The translations under genes and the position numbers were made by a program. A stretch of 64,000 bases of DNA from Sediminihabitans luteus (GTDB taxonomy: Bacteria; Actinomycetota; Actinomycetes; Actinomycetales; Cellulomonadaceae): the NCBI RefSeq assembly GCF_002797595.1, contig NZ_PGFE01000003.1:1-64000 (forward strand), in the 5' to 3' direction. The notes below the pieces were generated by a model. The model worked only from the letters and a program-made list of their open reading frames with translations, made no database searches and was not told the origin of the DNA. Position 1 is the stretch's first letter; every line of letters begins with the position of its first letter. Shown one piece after another: positions 45,907 to 55,132 of this stretch.

Positions 45907-46766
45907 CCGCGGCGCGCGCGCGGCAGGAGCTCGTCGCGGGCGGAGACCTCGTGCCGGTCGGCACGCGGCCCCCGATCGCGACCTACACACGACGCCTGTG
46001 GCAACGTCGACACTTCCTGGTCGCCGAGGCGCGGGCGCGAGTCGCGGCCGGCACCCGGCAGACGATCCTCGGCACGGCCTGGCTCGTCCTGAGCCCCGTG
46101 CTCGACGGCGTCACGTACTACCTGATCTTCGGCCTCCTGCTCGAGACCCACCGCGGGATCGAGAACTTCCTGGGCTATCTCGTGGTGGGCGTCTTCCTGT
46201 TCTCCTTCACGAGCCGGTGCGTCTCGGGCGGCGCCCAGTCGATCACGAGCGGTCGGGCGATGATCCGCGCGTTCTCGTTCCCGCGCGCGTCGCTGCCGGT
46301 CGCGGTCGTGGTCCGCGAGGTCCTCAACATGGCCTGGGTCTTCACGGCCATGGTTCTGCTCGTCGCGGCGCTGCCCCCGGTCGAGCGGGTGACGTGGCGC
46401 GTGCTTCTCCTGCCCCTCGTCTTCGCGCTGCAGGTCGTGCTGTGCACCGGCCTCGCTCTCCTGGTCGCCCGGTGGACCGCCGCCGTGCCCGACGTCAAGG
46501 TGCTGATCCGGTTCGCGATGCGCCTGTGGCTCTACGGCTCGGCCGTGTTCTTCTCGATCGACCGGTTCGTGGACCATCCGACCGTCGTCCGCATCATGGA
46601 GGCCAACCCCATGTTCGTCGTCCTGGACGTCGCCCGGGACGTCCTGCTGTACGGCGTGACGCCCGCGCCAGGGTCCTGGGCCGTGCTCGCCGCATGGGCG
46701 TTCGGGCTCCTCGCCGTCGGCTACCTCGTCTTCTGGAGCGCGGAGGACACCTATGCCCTGGCCTGA
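45903..46766 (+). CDS. Polysaccharide ABC exporter permease (Wzm/TagG-like)
   Basis: A 287-residue ABC-2 permease with six helices. RRHFLVAEARARVAAGTRQTILGTAWLVLSPVLDGVTYYLIF is the usual amphipathic entry plus TM1. FLGYLVVGVFLFSFTSRCVSGGAQSI and IRAFSFPRASLPVAVVVREVLN match TagG/Wzm. ANPMFVVLDVARDVLLYG is the periplasmic-gate helix region. It should move a lipid-linked glycopolymer outward with the next gene product. It overlaps both neighbours. Confidence 0.92.
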   Translation: MTAARARQELVAGGDLVPVGTRPPIATYTRRLWQRRHFLVAEARARVAAGTRQTILGTAWLVLSPVLDGVTYYLIFGLLLETHRGIENFLGYLVVGVFLFSFTSRCVSGGAQSITSGRAMIRAFSFPRASLPVAVVVREVLNMAWVFTAMVLLVAALPPVERVTWRVLLLPLVFALQVVLCTGLALLVARWTAAVPDVKVLIRFAMRLWLYGSAVFFSIDRFVDHPTVVRIMEANPMFVVLDVARDVLLYGVTPAPGSWAVLAAWAFGLLAVGYLVFWSAEDTYALA

Positions 46767-47700
46767 CCTCGTGGACGAGAGCGCGACGGTCGTCGTCGAC
46801 GACCTGAGCATGCGCTACCACGTGACCGCAGACGCCGACGAGGCGGGGCTCGGGCGCACGGCGCGCACCGTGCGCGCGCTCGTGGGCAGGGGCCCCTCGA
46901 TGATCGTGCGCGCGATCAGCTCCGTCTCGTTCGTGGCCCACGGCGGTGAGCAGATCGGGATCGTGGGTCAGAACGGCTCCGGCAAGTCGACCTTGCTGCG
47001 CGTCGTCGCAGGTCTCGAGCGCCCGTCCCGCGGGCGTGTGCTCGCGACGAGCCAGCCCGTGCTCATCGGCGTCAACGCCGCGCTGCAGCCCGAGCTCTCC
47101 GGGGCGCAGAACATCCGGCTCGGATGCCTCGCGATGGGCCTGGACCCGGACCGCGCGCGTGCCGCGGTGCCCGAGGTCGCGGAGCTCGCCGACCTCGGGG
47201 ACGCGATCCGCCGCCCCATGAAGTCGTACTCCTCCGGCATGGCGGCGCGCCTGCGGTTCGCGATCGCGACCGCCGCGAACCCGCACATCCTGCTCATCGA
47301 CGAGGCGCTCGCGACGGGCGACGCCGCGTTCCGCGAACGCAGCGAGGCCCGGATGGAGGCGCTGCGTCGCGACGCCGGCACCGTCTTCCTCGTGAGCCAC
47401 GCGGCCCGGACGATCGAGGAGACCTGCACCCGGGCGCTCTGGCTCGAGCACGGGCGCGTCGTCCTCGACGGCCCCGCGGCGGACGTCGCGCTGCGCTACC
47501 GACGGTTCGCGTGGGCGCTCGCGAAGAACCGCCCGAACCAGGCACGGAAGATCATCGACGCGGCGCGCCAGGCCCACGAAGAGGTCGCGGTGCACGTCCT
47601 GCGTACCCCCGCCCCGCGGGGGATCGCACGGCACGCCCGCCCGCGCGTGAGGCCCCGCACGCCCGCGGGCGTCACGGCCCGCACCCGTGAGGAGATCTGA
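46753..47700 (+). CDS. Polysaccharide ABC exporter ATPase (Wzt/TagH-like)
   Basis: A 315-residue ATPase. Walker A GQNGSGKST (~76-84), signature YSSGMAARLRFAIATA, Walker B ILLIDEALATGD, and the H-loop FLVSHAART, all in TagH/Wzt style. After the nucleotide-binding domain only ~65 residues remain, Arg/Pro-rich, so the carbohydrate-binding Wzt domain is absent; recognition of the polymer end must differ. ATG lies inside the permease gene (14-nt overlap), preceded by GGAGGA. Confidence 0.92.
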   Translation: MPWPDLVDESATVVVDDLSMRYHVTADADEAGLGRTARTVRALVGRGPSMIVRAISSVSFVAHGGEQIGIVGQNGSGKSTLLRVVAGLERPSRGRVLATSQPVLIGVNAALQPELSGAQNIRLGCLAMGLDPDRARAAVPEVAELADLGDAIRRPMKSYSSGMAARLRFAIATAANPHILLIDEALATGDAAFRERSEARMEALRRDAGTVFLVSHAARTIEETCTRALWLEHGRVVLDGPAADVALRYRRFAWALAKNRPNQARKIIDAARQAHEEVAVHVLRTPAPRGIARHARPRVRPRTPAGVTARTREEI

Positions 47701-47701
47701 C

Positions 47702-48814
47702 GTGCACCGCATCATGACCGTCTACGGCACCCGTCCCGAGGCCATCAAGGTCGCCCCCGTGATCCAGGCGCTCGAGGCGAGCCCCGACTTGGCGTCGGTG
47801 ACCGTGGTGACGGGCCAGCACCGCGAGATGCTCGACCAGGTCAACGACGTGTTCGGGATCGTCCCCGACCACGACCTCGACATCTTCGCGCACGGCTCGA
47901 CGCTCTCGACCATCGTCGCGCGCGTGCTCGAGCGCCTCGACCCGCTGCTGGTCGCGGAGCGCCCGGACGCGGTGATCGTGCAGGGCGACACGAGCACGTC
48001 GACCGCGGCGGCCCTCGCGGCGTTCCACCGCCAGATCCCCGTGGTGCACGTCGAGGCCGGCCTGCGCTCGGGCGACATCACCTCGCCGTTCCCCGAGGAG
48101 GGCAACCGGCAGATCACCTCGCGCATCGCCGCACTGCACCTCGCGCCGACCGCGACGAGTCGCGCCAACCTGATCGCCGAGGGCGTCGACCCCGCGACGA
48201 TCGTCGTCACCGGCAACACCGTGATCGACGCGCTCCTCGCCACGGTCGAGAAGGCGCTGCCGTTCGGCGACCCGGTGCTCGAGACGCTCGCCGCCTCGGG
48301 ACGGCGCATCCTGCTCGTCACGACGCACCGCCGCGAGAACTGGGGCGACTCGATGCAGGACGTCGGTCGCGCGCTCGGGCGGCTCGCCCGCGCGTTCCCC
48401 GAGGTCGAGGTCGTGCTGCCCGCGCACCGCAACCCGATCGTGCGCGAGGCCGTGCTCCCCCACCTCGAGGGCCTCGCGAACGTCACCGTGACCGAGCCCC
48501 TCCCGTACGGCGAGTTCACGCGCCTGCTCGGCCTCTCCCACGTCATCCTCACCGACTCCGGCGGCGTCCAGGAGGAGGCCCCGAGCCTCGGCAGGCCCGT
48601 CCTGGTGATGCGCGAGAACACCGAGCGGCCCGAGGCCGTCGACGCCGGCACCGTCAAGCTCGTCGGCACCGACGAGGACCGCCTCGTCGCGGAGGTCACG
48701 ACGCTGCTCACCGACGACGACGCGTACGGCACGATGGCCCGCGCGACCAACCCCTACGGCGACGGGCATGCCGCCGCGCGCTGCGTCGCCGCGACGCGCG
48801 CGATGCTCACGTGA
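47702..48814 (+). CDS. wecB: UDP-N-acetylglucosamine 2-epimerase (non-hydrolysing)
   Basis: A 370-residue enzyme making UDP-ManNAc from UDP-GlcNAc. Motifs: MTVYGTRPEAIKVAPVI, VIVQGDTSTSTAAALAAF, VHVEAGLRSGDITSPFPEE with the catalytic acids, TTHRRENWGDSM with the catalytic His, and LTDSGGVQEEAPSLGRPVLVMRENTERPE. GTG at 47702 with GAGGAG eight bases upstream; ATG 47714 is an alternative. Its product feeds WecC at the far end of the locus. It stops three bases before the convergent APS kinase gene ends. Confidence 0.95.
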   Translation: MHRIMTVYGTRPEAIKVAPVIQALEASPDLASVTVVTGQHREMLDQVNDVFGIVPDHDLDIFAHGSTLSTIVARVLERLDPLLVAERPDAVIVQGDTSTSTAAALAAFHRQIPVVHVEAGLRSGDITSPFPEEGNRQITSRIAALHLAPTATSRANLIAEGVDPATIVVTGNTVIDALLATVEKALPFGDPVLETLAASGRRILLVTTHRRENWGDSMQDVGRALGRLARAFPEVEVVLPAHRNPIVREAVLPHLEGLANVTVTEPLPYGEFTRLLGLSHVILTDSGGVQEEAPSLGRPVLVMRENTERPEAVDAGTVKLVGTDEDRLVAEVTTLLTDDDAYGTMARATNPYGDGHAAARCVAATRAMLT

Positions 48815-48817
48815 CCC

Positions 48818-50014
48818 CTAGCGTGCCGAGACGACCGCCAGGACCTGCCGCACCGCGTCGTCCACGCCGACCTCCACGGTGTCGATGACGACGTCGGCGT
48901 CCTGAGGCACGTCGTAGGGCGAGGAGATCCCCGTGAAGTCGGCGATCTCGCCGCGGCGCGCCGCGGCGTAGAGCCCTTTCCGGTCACGCCTCTCGCACTC
49001 CTCCAGCGGTGTGCTCACGTGGACCAGGACGAAACGTCCGTGCTCGAGCGCGGCCTGCCGGATCCGGGCCCGGCTCTCGGCGAACGGCGCGATCGGCGCG
49101 GCGACCGCGATGCCGCCGTGCTCCGAGACGAGAGCGGCGACCCAGCCGATCCGGGCGAGGTTCTCCTCACGGCCCGCGCGGTCGAAGCCGAGACCGCCCG
49201 AGAGGCAGCGCCGGACGACGTCCCCGTCGAGGAGCGTCGCGGTGCTGCCCGACTCGCCGAGCGCCTCCACGAGGGCCCGCGCGACGGTCGACTTGCCGGA
49301 CCCGGAGAGCCCGGTGAAGAGCACCACGGTCCCCTGGTGCGGCGGAGGCCCGACGACGTCGACCTCGACCGCCGACGCAGGCGGGTACAGGTCGTCGACG
49401 AGCCCGCGCCGGCGGGCGTCGAGCGAGCGGACGGCGGCCTCGACGTCCTGGTCGCGCATCGAGCTCGACCGCACGGCGACCCCGAGGCCGAAGGCCCCGA
49501 GGGCGACCTCGAGCGTCGGGGCGCCCCGCAGATGACGTCCGGCACCCGAGATCGGCCACGGCACCACGAGCACGTCGCTCGACCCGAGGCTCCGCGCCAT
49601 GCCCTGCGCGGCACGCACGAGCGCTGCCGAGCGCCTCGGCTCCGCGCGGGCGGCGGGCACGACCACGACGACCTCCCGCTCGGTCGCGAGCTTGCCCACG
49701 GCGTCCTGCTCGTTCCGGGTCGGCAGCTCGTCGACCACGACCGCCACGACGTCCCGTCCCGCGAGCCGAGCCCGCTCGACCGGCGCGGCCCGGCGGAACG
49801 CCCCCTGCCAGCACGCTCCCCGCCCCTGGGTGAGCTCGCGTCGCAGCACCATCCTGCGGTCGTGGACGTCGGCGACCGGCGTGCCCTCGCAGTCGAGCAG
49901 CACGCTCCCGTCGGGCAGCTCCGCGCACAGCGCCTCCGACGGGATCGCTCCCCCGCGCACGAGCTCGAGCAGGTCGAGGTCGTCGTCCTCGAGGACGATG
50001 GTCTCCGGACTCAC
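48818..50014 (-). CDS. cysC: Adenylylsulfate (APS) kinase with long N-terminal domain
   Basis: A 398-residue protein. Residues ~215-398 are a complete APS kinase: VVLFTGLSGSGKSTVARAL (P-loop), LLDGDVVRRCLSGGLGFDRA, REENLARIGWVA, RKGLYAAARRGEI and FTGISSPYD. It phosphorylates APS to PAPS, the sulfotransferase donor. The first ~210 residues (opening IVLEDDDLDLLELVRGGAIP, then PDGSVLLDCEGTPVADV) echo the PUA and nucleotidyl domains of ATP sulfurylase but lack its HxxH site, so I read this as a decayed fusion partner. GTG start with GGGAGG upstream. Divergent from cysQDN. Confidence 0.88.
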   Translation of the reverse strand: MSPETIVLEDDDLDLLELVRGGAIPSEALCAELPDGSVLLDCEGTPVADVHDRRMVLRRELTQGRGACWQGAFRRAAPVERARLAGRDVVAVVVDELPTRNEQDAVGKLATEREVVVVVPAARAEPRRSAALVRAAQGMARSLGSSDVLVVPWPISGAGRHLRGAPTLEVALGAFGLGVAVRSSSMRDQDVEAAVRSLDARRRGLVDDLYPPASAVEVDVVGPPPHQGTVVLFTGLSGSGKSTVARALVEALGESGSTATLLDGDVVRRCLSGGLGFDRAGREENLARIGWVAALVSEHGGIAVAAPIAPFAESRARIRQAALEHGRFVLVHVSTPLEECERRDRKGLYAAARRGEIADFTGISSPYDVPQDADVVIDTVEVGVDDAVRQVLAVVSAR

Positions 50015-50112
50015 CAGCACACCTCCCGGTCGGCGCCGGACGGCGCGAGCGGCGGATCGTTGAAGGTTCCTTGCCCGAGGATCCCTTGCAGTCGTGACGT
50101 GCGCCACTCGGT

Positions 50113-50120
50113 GCTAGCGT
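50113..50120 (+). promoter_or_regulatory. Extended -10 of cysQDN operon
   Basis: GCTAGCGT contains a TAGCGT -10; transcription would start about 30 nt before the cysQ ATG. GAGGA lies at the expected distance from that ATG, so this mRNA has a leader. The gap is shared with the divergent APS kinase gene. Confidence 0.45.
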
Positions 50121-50157
50121 CGCACTGCTCACCGCCGACGACCTCGACGAGGAATCC

Positions 50158-50979
50158 ATGGCTCCGTGGCTCGCTGAACGACCGGTCGACACCTCCCGCG
50201 CCGAGCGCGTGGCTCTCGCCGCGGGCGCGGCCCTGCTCGAGCTACGCCGCCAGGCCGAGGCCGAAGGACGGCACGATCCCGCGGCGCTGCGCGCGGCCGG
50301 CGACGCGGCGGCGCAGCGTGCCGCGTCCGCGACGATCGACCGCCTCTCGCCCGGCGACCACGTGCTCTCGGAGGAGGCGCCCGACGATCCCTCCCGGGTC
50401 GACGCGGAGCGCGTCTGGATCGTGGACCCCCTCGACGGGACGCGCGAGTTCGCCGAGCGGGCGGCGGACGGCGCGTGGCGCACCGACTTCGCCGTGCACG
50501 TCGCGCTGTGGCACCGTGACCACGGTCTGGTGGCCGGAGCCGTGGCGCTGCCCGCGCGCGACGTCGTGCACACCACCGCGTCCCCGCCGCGTGCCGCGGT
50601 CGCGCGCACCGGGGCACCACGGCTCGCCGTGAGCCGCACGCGCCCCCCGGAGATCGCGACGTCGCTCGCGCACGAGCACGGCTGGGAGCTCGTCGCGATG
50701 GGCTCGGCCGGTGTCAAGATCATGGCGGTCGTGACCGGCGAGGTCGACGCCTACGTCCACGCCGGGGGCCAGTACGAGTGGGACTCGGCCGCGCCCGTCG
50801 CGGTGGCACGTGCGGCCGGGATGGTGTGCACCCGGCTCGACGGCTCGCCTCTCGAGTACAACCGCGCCTCCCCCTGGCTGCCCGACCTCGTGGTGAGCAG
50901 GCCCGGTGTGCACGACGACCTGCGCGCGGCGATCGACGCGGAGCTCGGCCGCACCGGCGCGGGAGCGGTGCACGCATGA
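50158..50979 (+). CDS. cysQ: 3'(2'),5'-bisphosphate (PAP) nucleotidase
   Basis: A 273-residue member of the inositol-monophosphatase fold. The metal site is seen as VLSEEAPDDP (Glu) and VWIVDPLDGTREF (Asp-x-x-Asp-Gly-Thr), with YEWDSAAPVAVARAAGMV near the end. CysQ hydrolyses PAP, the by-product of every PAPS-dependent sulfation, to AMP and so keeps sulfotransferases running. Its place as first gene of the operon with CysD and CysN supports this substrate over inositol phosphates. Its stop overlaps the cysD start. Confidence 0.9.
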   Translation: MAPWLAERPVDTSRAERVALAAGAALLELRRQAEAEGRHDPAALRAAGDAAAQRAASATIDRLSPGDHVLSEEAPDDPSRVDAERVWIVDPLDGTREFAERAADGAWRTDFAVHVALWHRDHGLVAGAVALPARDVVHTTASPPRAAVARTGAPRLAVSRTRPPEIATSLAHEHGWELVAMGSAGVKIMAVVTGEVDAYVHAGGQYEWDSAAPVAVARAAGMVCTRLDGSPLEYNRASPWLPDLVVSRPGVHDDLRAAIDAELGRTGAGAVHA

Positions 50980-51875
50980 GCCGGGTCCTCGACGAGCTCG
51001 ACGTCCTCGAGGCCGAGAGCGTGCACATCTTCCGCGAGGTCGTCGCAGAGATGCAGGCCCCGTGCCTGCTCTTCTCGGGCGGCAAGGACTCCATCGTCAT
51101 GCTGCACCTCGCGGCGAAGGCGTTCGCGCCCGCGCGGGTGCCGTTCCCGGTCATGCACGTCGACACCGGTCTCAACTTCCCCTCCGTCCTCGCGTGCCGG
51201 GACCGCTGGGTCGAGCGTCTCGGTCTCCAGCTGGTCGTCGCGTCGGTCCAGGAGGCGATCGACCGCGGACTCGTCCATGACGAGCCGCACGGCTCGCGGA
51301 ACAGGATCCAGACGCCGGTGCTGCTCGAGGCGGTCGAGAAGAACGGCTTCGACGCTCTGTTCGGCGGGGGCAGGCGCGACGAGGAGAAGGCGCGGGCCAA
51401 GGAGCGCGTGTTCTCGTTCCGCGACGACTTCGGCCAGTGGGACCCCAAGAACCAGCGACCCGAGTTGTGGAACCTCTACAACGGTCGCGTGCACCCCGGG
51501 GAGAGCATCCGCGTCTTCCCGCTGTCCAACTGGACCGAGCTCGACATCTGGTCGTACATCGCCCGGGAACGGATCGACGTGCCCGAGCTCTACCTCGCTG
51601 CCGAGCGGGACGTCGTCCGCCGCGGGGGCATGCTCTACGAGGTCAACGAGTTCACCCCGGCCCTCGACGGCCACGTCGTCGAACGGCGTTGGGTCAGGTA
51701 CCGCACGCTCGGCGACGCGAACCTGACCGCCGCCGTCGACTCGCGGGCGGCCACGCTGCCCGAGATCGTGGCCGAGATCGCTGCCGTCCGTGTCACGGAG
51801 CGCGGTGCGACGCGCGGCGACGACAGGGTGAGCGAGTCCGCCATGGAGGACCGCAAGCGAGAGGGCTACTTCTGA
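50976..51875 (+). CDS. cysD: Sulfate adenylyltransferase subunit 2
   Basis: A 299-residue ATP-pyrophosphatase-type subunit that adenylates sulfate. LESESVHIFREV-like opening (VLEAESVHIFREVVAEM), PP-motif LLFSGGKDSIVMLHL, FPVMHVDTGLNFPSVLACRD, FGGGRRDEEKARAKERVFSFRD, and FPLSNWTELDIWSYI are all intact. The C-terminal SESAMEDRKREGYF is the CysD hallmark. Works as a heterodimer with CysN, three bases downstream. Confidence 0.97.
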   Translation: MSRVLDELDVLEAESVHIFREVVAEMQAPCLLFSGGKDSIVMLHLAAKAFAPARVPFPVMHVDTGLNFPSVLACRDRWVERLGLQLVVASVQEAIDRGLVHDEPHGSRNRIQTPVLLEAVEKNGFDALFGGGRRDEEKARAKERVFSFRDDFGQWDPKNQRPELWNLYNGRVHPGESIRVFPLSNWTELDIWSYIARERIDVPELYLAAERDVVRRGGMLYEVNEFTPALDGHVVERRWVRYRTLGDANLTAAVDSRAATLPEIVAEIAAVRVTERGATRGDDRVSESAMEDRKREGYF

Positions 51876-51877
51876 GC

Positions 51878-53137
51878 ATGAGCACAGACCTGCTGCGCAT
51901 CGCGACCGCCGGTTCGGTCGACGACGGCAAGAGCACGCTGATCGGGCGGCTGCTGTACGACTCGAAGACGGTCTTCGAGGACCAGATCGAGTCCGTCGAG
52001 CGCATCAGCGCCGCACGGGGCAACGACTACACGGACCTCGCGCTGCTCACCGACGGGCTGCGGGCCGAGCGCGAGCAGGGCATCACGATCGACGTCGCCT
52101 ACCGGTACTTCACGACCCCGCGGCGCAAGTTCATCCTGGCGGACACCCCGGGGCACGTGCAGTACACCCGCAACATGGTCACGGGCGCCTCGACCGCGGA
52201 CGTCGCGCTGATCCTCGTCGACGCCCGCAAGGGCCTCCTTGAGCAGAGCCGACGGCACGCGTTCCTGGCGAGCCTCCTGGGGGTGCCGCACCTCGTCCTG
52301 TGCGTCAACAAGATGGACCTCGTCGACTACGACGAGAGCGTGTTCCGCGCCATCCAGGAGGAGTTCACCGAGTTCGCGGCGCGGCTGCGCATCACCGATC
52401 TCACGTTCGTCCCGATCTCCGCGCTGCTCGGCGACAACGTCGTCGACCGGAGCGCGTCGATGACCTGGTACGACGGCCCCACGCTCCTGAGCCACCTCGA
52501 GCGGCTCCACGTGGCGAGCGACCGGAACCTCGTCGACGTGCGCTTCCCGGTGCAGTACGTGATCCGGCCGCACCAGCACGAGCACAGGGACTTCCGCGGG
52601 TACGCGGGGACCGTCGCGAGCGGGATCCTCCGCGCCGGGGACCCGGTCGTCGTGCTGCCGTCGGGACTCGAGTCGACCATCTCGGCGATCACGACGGCGG
52701 ACGGGCCGGTCGAGGAGGCGATACCGCCGATGGCGGTGACCGTGCAGCTCGAGGACGACCTGGACGTGTCCCGCGGGGACATGCTCTGCCGGCCGCACAA
52801 CCAGCCCGACGTGGTGCAGGACGTCGACGCCGAGGTCTGCTGGCTCGACGACCGCGCGTCGCTCTCGCCGGGCGGGCGTTACGCGCTCAAGCACACCACG
52901 CAGTGGGTCCGCACGGTCGTCAAGGAGGTCGACTACCGGATCGACGTCAGCACGCTGCGCCGCGACGAGGCGGCGAACTCGCTCGGGCTCAACGAGATCG
53001 GCCGCGTCCGGCTCCGCACGACCCGCCCCGTGCTGACCGACCCCTACACGCAGAACACGACGACCGGATCCTTCATCCTCGTCGACGAGTCCACGAACAG
53101 GACCGTCGGCGCGGGGATCGTCGTCGCCCGCTCCTGA
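51878..53137 (+). CDS. cysN: Sulfate adenylyltransferase subunit 1 (GTPase)
   Basis: A 419-residue EF-Tu-like GTPase that powers sulfate adenylation. G1 GSVDDGKSTLIGRLL, DGLRAEREQGITIDVAYRYF (switch I), G3 DTPGHVQYTRNM, G4 CVNKMDLVD, and an intact beta-barrel C-terminus. It ends with SFILVDESTNRTVGAGIV and lacks the fused APS-kinase domain of mycobacterial CysNC; the kinase is the separate gene at 48818. Stop is seven bases from the convergent sulfotransferase stop. Confidence 0.97.
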   Translation: MSTDLLRIATAGSVDDGKSTLIGRLLYDSKTVFEDQIESVERISAARGNDYTDLALLTDGLRAEREQGITIDVAYRYFTTPRRKFILADTPGHVQYTRNMVTGASTADVALILVDARKGLLEQSRRHAFLASLLGVPHLVLCVNKMDLVDYDESVFRAIQEEFTEFAARLRITDLTFVPISALLGDNVVDRSASMTWYDGPTLLSHLERLHVASDRNLVDVRFPVQYVIRPHQHEHRDFRGYAGTVASGILRAGDPVVVLPSGLESTISAITTADGPVEEAIPPMAVTVQLEDDLDVSRGDMLCRPHNQPDVVQDVDAEVCWLDDRASLSPGGRYALKHTTQWVRTVVKEVDYRIDVSTLRRDEAANSLGLNEIGRVRLRTTRPVLTDPYTQNTTTGSFILVDESTNRTVGAGIVVARS

Positions 53138-53144
53138 CGCTGCG

Positions 53145-54044
53145 TCAGCCGCCGACCGTCGCCGCCCGGCGACGTCCACGTCCGGCCCCACCACGCGCCG
53201 CCCACGCCGCCGGGACCTGGTCGCCGAACTCCGCGTCGACGAACGCGAAGGTCGGGGCGTACGTCTCGGCGGCCTGCCGGACGAGCTCGGCAGGCAGGTC
53301 GCGCGCCTCCATCGCGTAGGTGTGCACCCGGTGCGCCAGGTCCGGAGCGACCCGCTCGACGCCCAGGAAGTCGACCAGCCGGTCGAACTCCGCGGTCCCT
53401 CCGCCGAAGAAGGTCTCGTAGAAGGTGACGTACAGGTCGTCGCCGAAGACCTCCCGGAGCGCCGGCACCTGCTTCTCGTAGCGGCCGCGGTCGACGTGCG
53501 GGCGCATCGACAGCAGACGCCGGTACGTGTCCTCGAACGACTCCGCCCCTTTCGTCGCCACGGTCATCCGCGCCGCCGACCGCATGCGGTCCACGGGCTC
53601 ACGCATGAGGAACACGACCTTGACCTGCATCCCCCGGTCGTTGCAGGCCCGCTTGATCTCGCCGAAGTTCTCCGCCGACAGGAGCGCGTACGCCGGCGTG
53701 ATCTCCCCGACGAACGGCGACGACGGGTCGCCGATCCGCTCGAAGTGCGCGAAGTACCGGTCGAAGTCGAGCATGAGCGAACGGTCGAGGATGGCGAGCA
53801 GCCGTGCCGCCTTCTCGGCCGAGTAGTTGTGCGCGATCCGCCCGCCCTCGGCGCGGCTGCGCTGGCGCAGCTCCTTCATCGCCTGCGGGCCGCCCAGGTA
53901 CCACGTGTCGAAGAAGTGCAGCTCCTTGATCGGTGACAGCTCGATGCCCGGCGTCCTGTCGAGGTGGTCGTAGAGCCAGGTCGTCCCTGCCTTCTGGGCC
54001 CCGACCCCCAGCACGAAGGTCTTGCCCTCGAGACTCGTCGTCAT
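53145..54044 (-). CDS. PAPS-dependent sulfotransferase (type 1)
   Basis: A 299-residue sulfotransferase. The 5'-phosphosulfate loop is GVGAQKAGTTWLYDHL (residues 13-28) and the 3'-phosphate site is VVFLMREPVDRMRSAARM near 150. KELHFFDTWY precedes a helical region, as in heparan-type and bacterial carbohydrate sulfotransferases. GEITPAYALL carries the conserved EITP block. No signal peptide, so sulfation should be cytoplasmic, before export. Last gene of the minus-strand operon; its ATG overlaps the preceding stop and GGAAGG lies upstream. Tail-to-tail with cysN. Confidence 0.9.
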   Translation of the reverse strand: MTTSLEGKTFVLGVGAQKAGTTWLYDHLDRTPGIELSPIKELHFFDTWYLGGPQAMKELRQRSRAEGGRIAHNYSAEKAARLLAILDRSLMLDFDRYFAHFERIGDPSSPFVGEITPAYALLSAENFGEIKRACNDRGMQVKVVFLMREPVDRMRSAARMTVATKGAESFEDTYRRLLSMRPHVDRGRYEKQVPALREVFGDDLYVTFYETFFGGGTAEFDRLVDFLGVERVAPDLAHRVHTYAMEARDLPAELVRQAAETYAPTFAFVDAEFGDQVPAAWAARGGAGRGRRRAATVGG

Positions 54045-55132
54045 CGCGATCCTTCCGGTACGTCGGTCGTCAGGGCCGACGGCCCCGTCGTCGTGCGGTC
54101 GTGCGCGGGCCTCGACGGCGACGGCCGCCCCTCGCGGTCCGCGGCACGTTCGCGCACCTGCGCGACGAACTCGCGGAAGAGCTCGCCCTCGGACCCGAGG
54201 TCGAACGCCTCGCACGTCAGCAGCCCCTGCTCGCGCAGGGCACGGGCCAGGCCCGTCCGGTCGGCCTCGACGCGGCGCAGCGCGGTCACGTAGCCCGCCA
54301 CGTCCTCGTACCCGACCAGGAGGCAGTTGACGTCAGGCACGCAGTACGCCATGTTGCCCCCGACGTCGGGCGTGACGACGACGGCCCCCGCGGCCATCGC
54401 CTCGAGGCCGGGGAGGTAGAAGCCCTCCTCGGGTCCGGGGGTGCTGAGGAAGACGTCGGCCCACCGGTAGATAGTCCTGAGCCCTTCCCACGAGGTCTGC
54501 TCCCGCACGGCACGCAGCTCGAAGCGCGCGTCGTCCCGTAGGTCGTGCGCGACCTTGTCGCCGATCTCCGACTTCCAGGTCGTGTACGCGACGCGCAGGG
54601 GCCCGTCGTGCACCTCCCGACCCGGGTGCGCGAAGTAGCCGACCTCGTGGCCGAGGTTGATGGTGCGGTGGAGTCCACGGGGATCGAGGTACGGCGCGAT
54701 CACACCGGCCACGATCTCGTTGATCGAGATCCGCGACGCCGGCCGCGAGAGCGTCCGCAGCGGCCCTCCGCCGAGCCAGCGCGGGTTGGCGTGGCGCACC
54801 CCCTGGACGATGTGCACGATCCGGTCGGGCGACATCCACGGCCGCAGCCCCGCGAGCGCGAGCGGGTAGTGCACGGGCAGCGAGATGACCACGAGGTCGT
54901 CGTCGCCCACCTGCAGCTGCGACTCGGGGAGGAACGCCACGTCGTCCGAGTCACGAAGCCCGCGGAACCTCTCGATCTCGAACAGCGGCTCGTCCGCCCG
55001 TCGGGGTGCCGCGCAGTAGACGGCCGCGCCATACCCGCCCGCGAGCGCGTGGTTGACGTAGTCCATGAGCTTGACCACGCCGCCGGCCGGACGGTACGTC
55101 GGGGTCATGAAGTGCAGGGTCGGGGTCGTCAC
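54041..55132 (-). CDS. Glycosyltransferase, GT4-like
   Basis: A 363-residue enzyme. Opening TPTLHFMTPTYRPAGGVVKLMDYVNHAL, then RVAYTTWKSEIGDKVAHDL and the donor site PGPEEGFYLPGLEAMAAGAVVVTPDVGGN (GT4 E-x7-E region). A disordered ~30-residue tail ends it. GTG start with GAGGAGG upstream; overlaps both neighbours by four bases. The sugar is unknown. Confidence 0.85.
   Translation of the reverse strand: MTTPTLHFMTPTYRPAGGVVKLMDYVNHALAGGYGAAVYCAAPRRADEPLFEIERFRGLRDSDDVAFLPESQLQVGDDDLVVISLPVHYPLALAGLRPWMSPDRIVHIVQGVRHANPRWLGGGPLRTLSRPASRISINEIVAGVIAPYLDPRGLHRTINLGHEVGYFAHPGREVHDGPLRVAYTTWKSEIGDKVAHDLRDDARFELRAVREQTSWEGLRTIYRWADVFLSTPGPEEGFYLPGLEAMAAGAVVVTPDVGGNMAYCVPDVNCLLVGYEDVAGYVTALRRVEADRTGLARALREQGLLTCEAFDLGSEGELFREFVAQVRERAADREGRPSPSRPAHDRTTTGPSALTTDVPEGSR

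Noticed and set aside
46753-47700. Full Wzt with polymer-binding C-terminal domain
   Set aside because: Only about 65 Arg/Pro-rich residues follow the ATPase domain, too few for the beta-sandwich domain.
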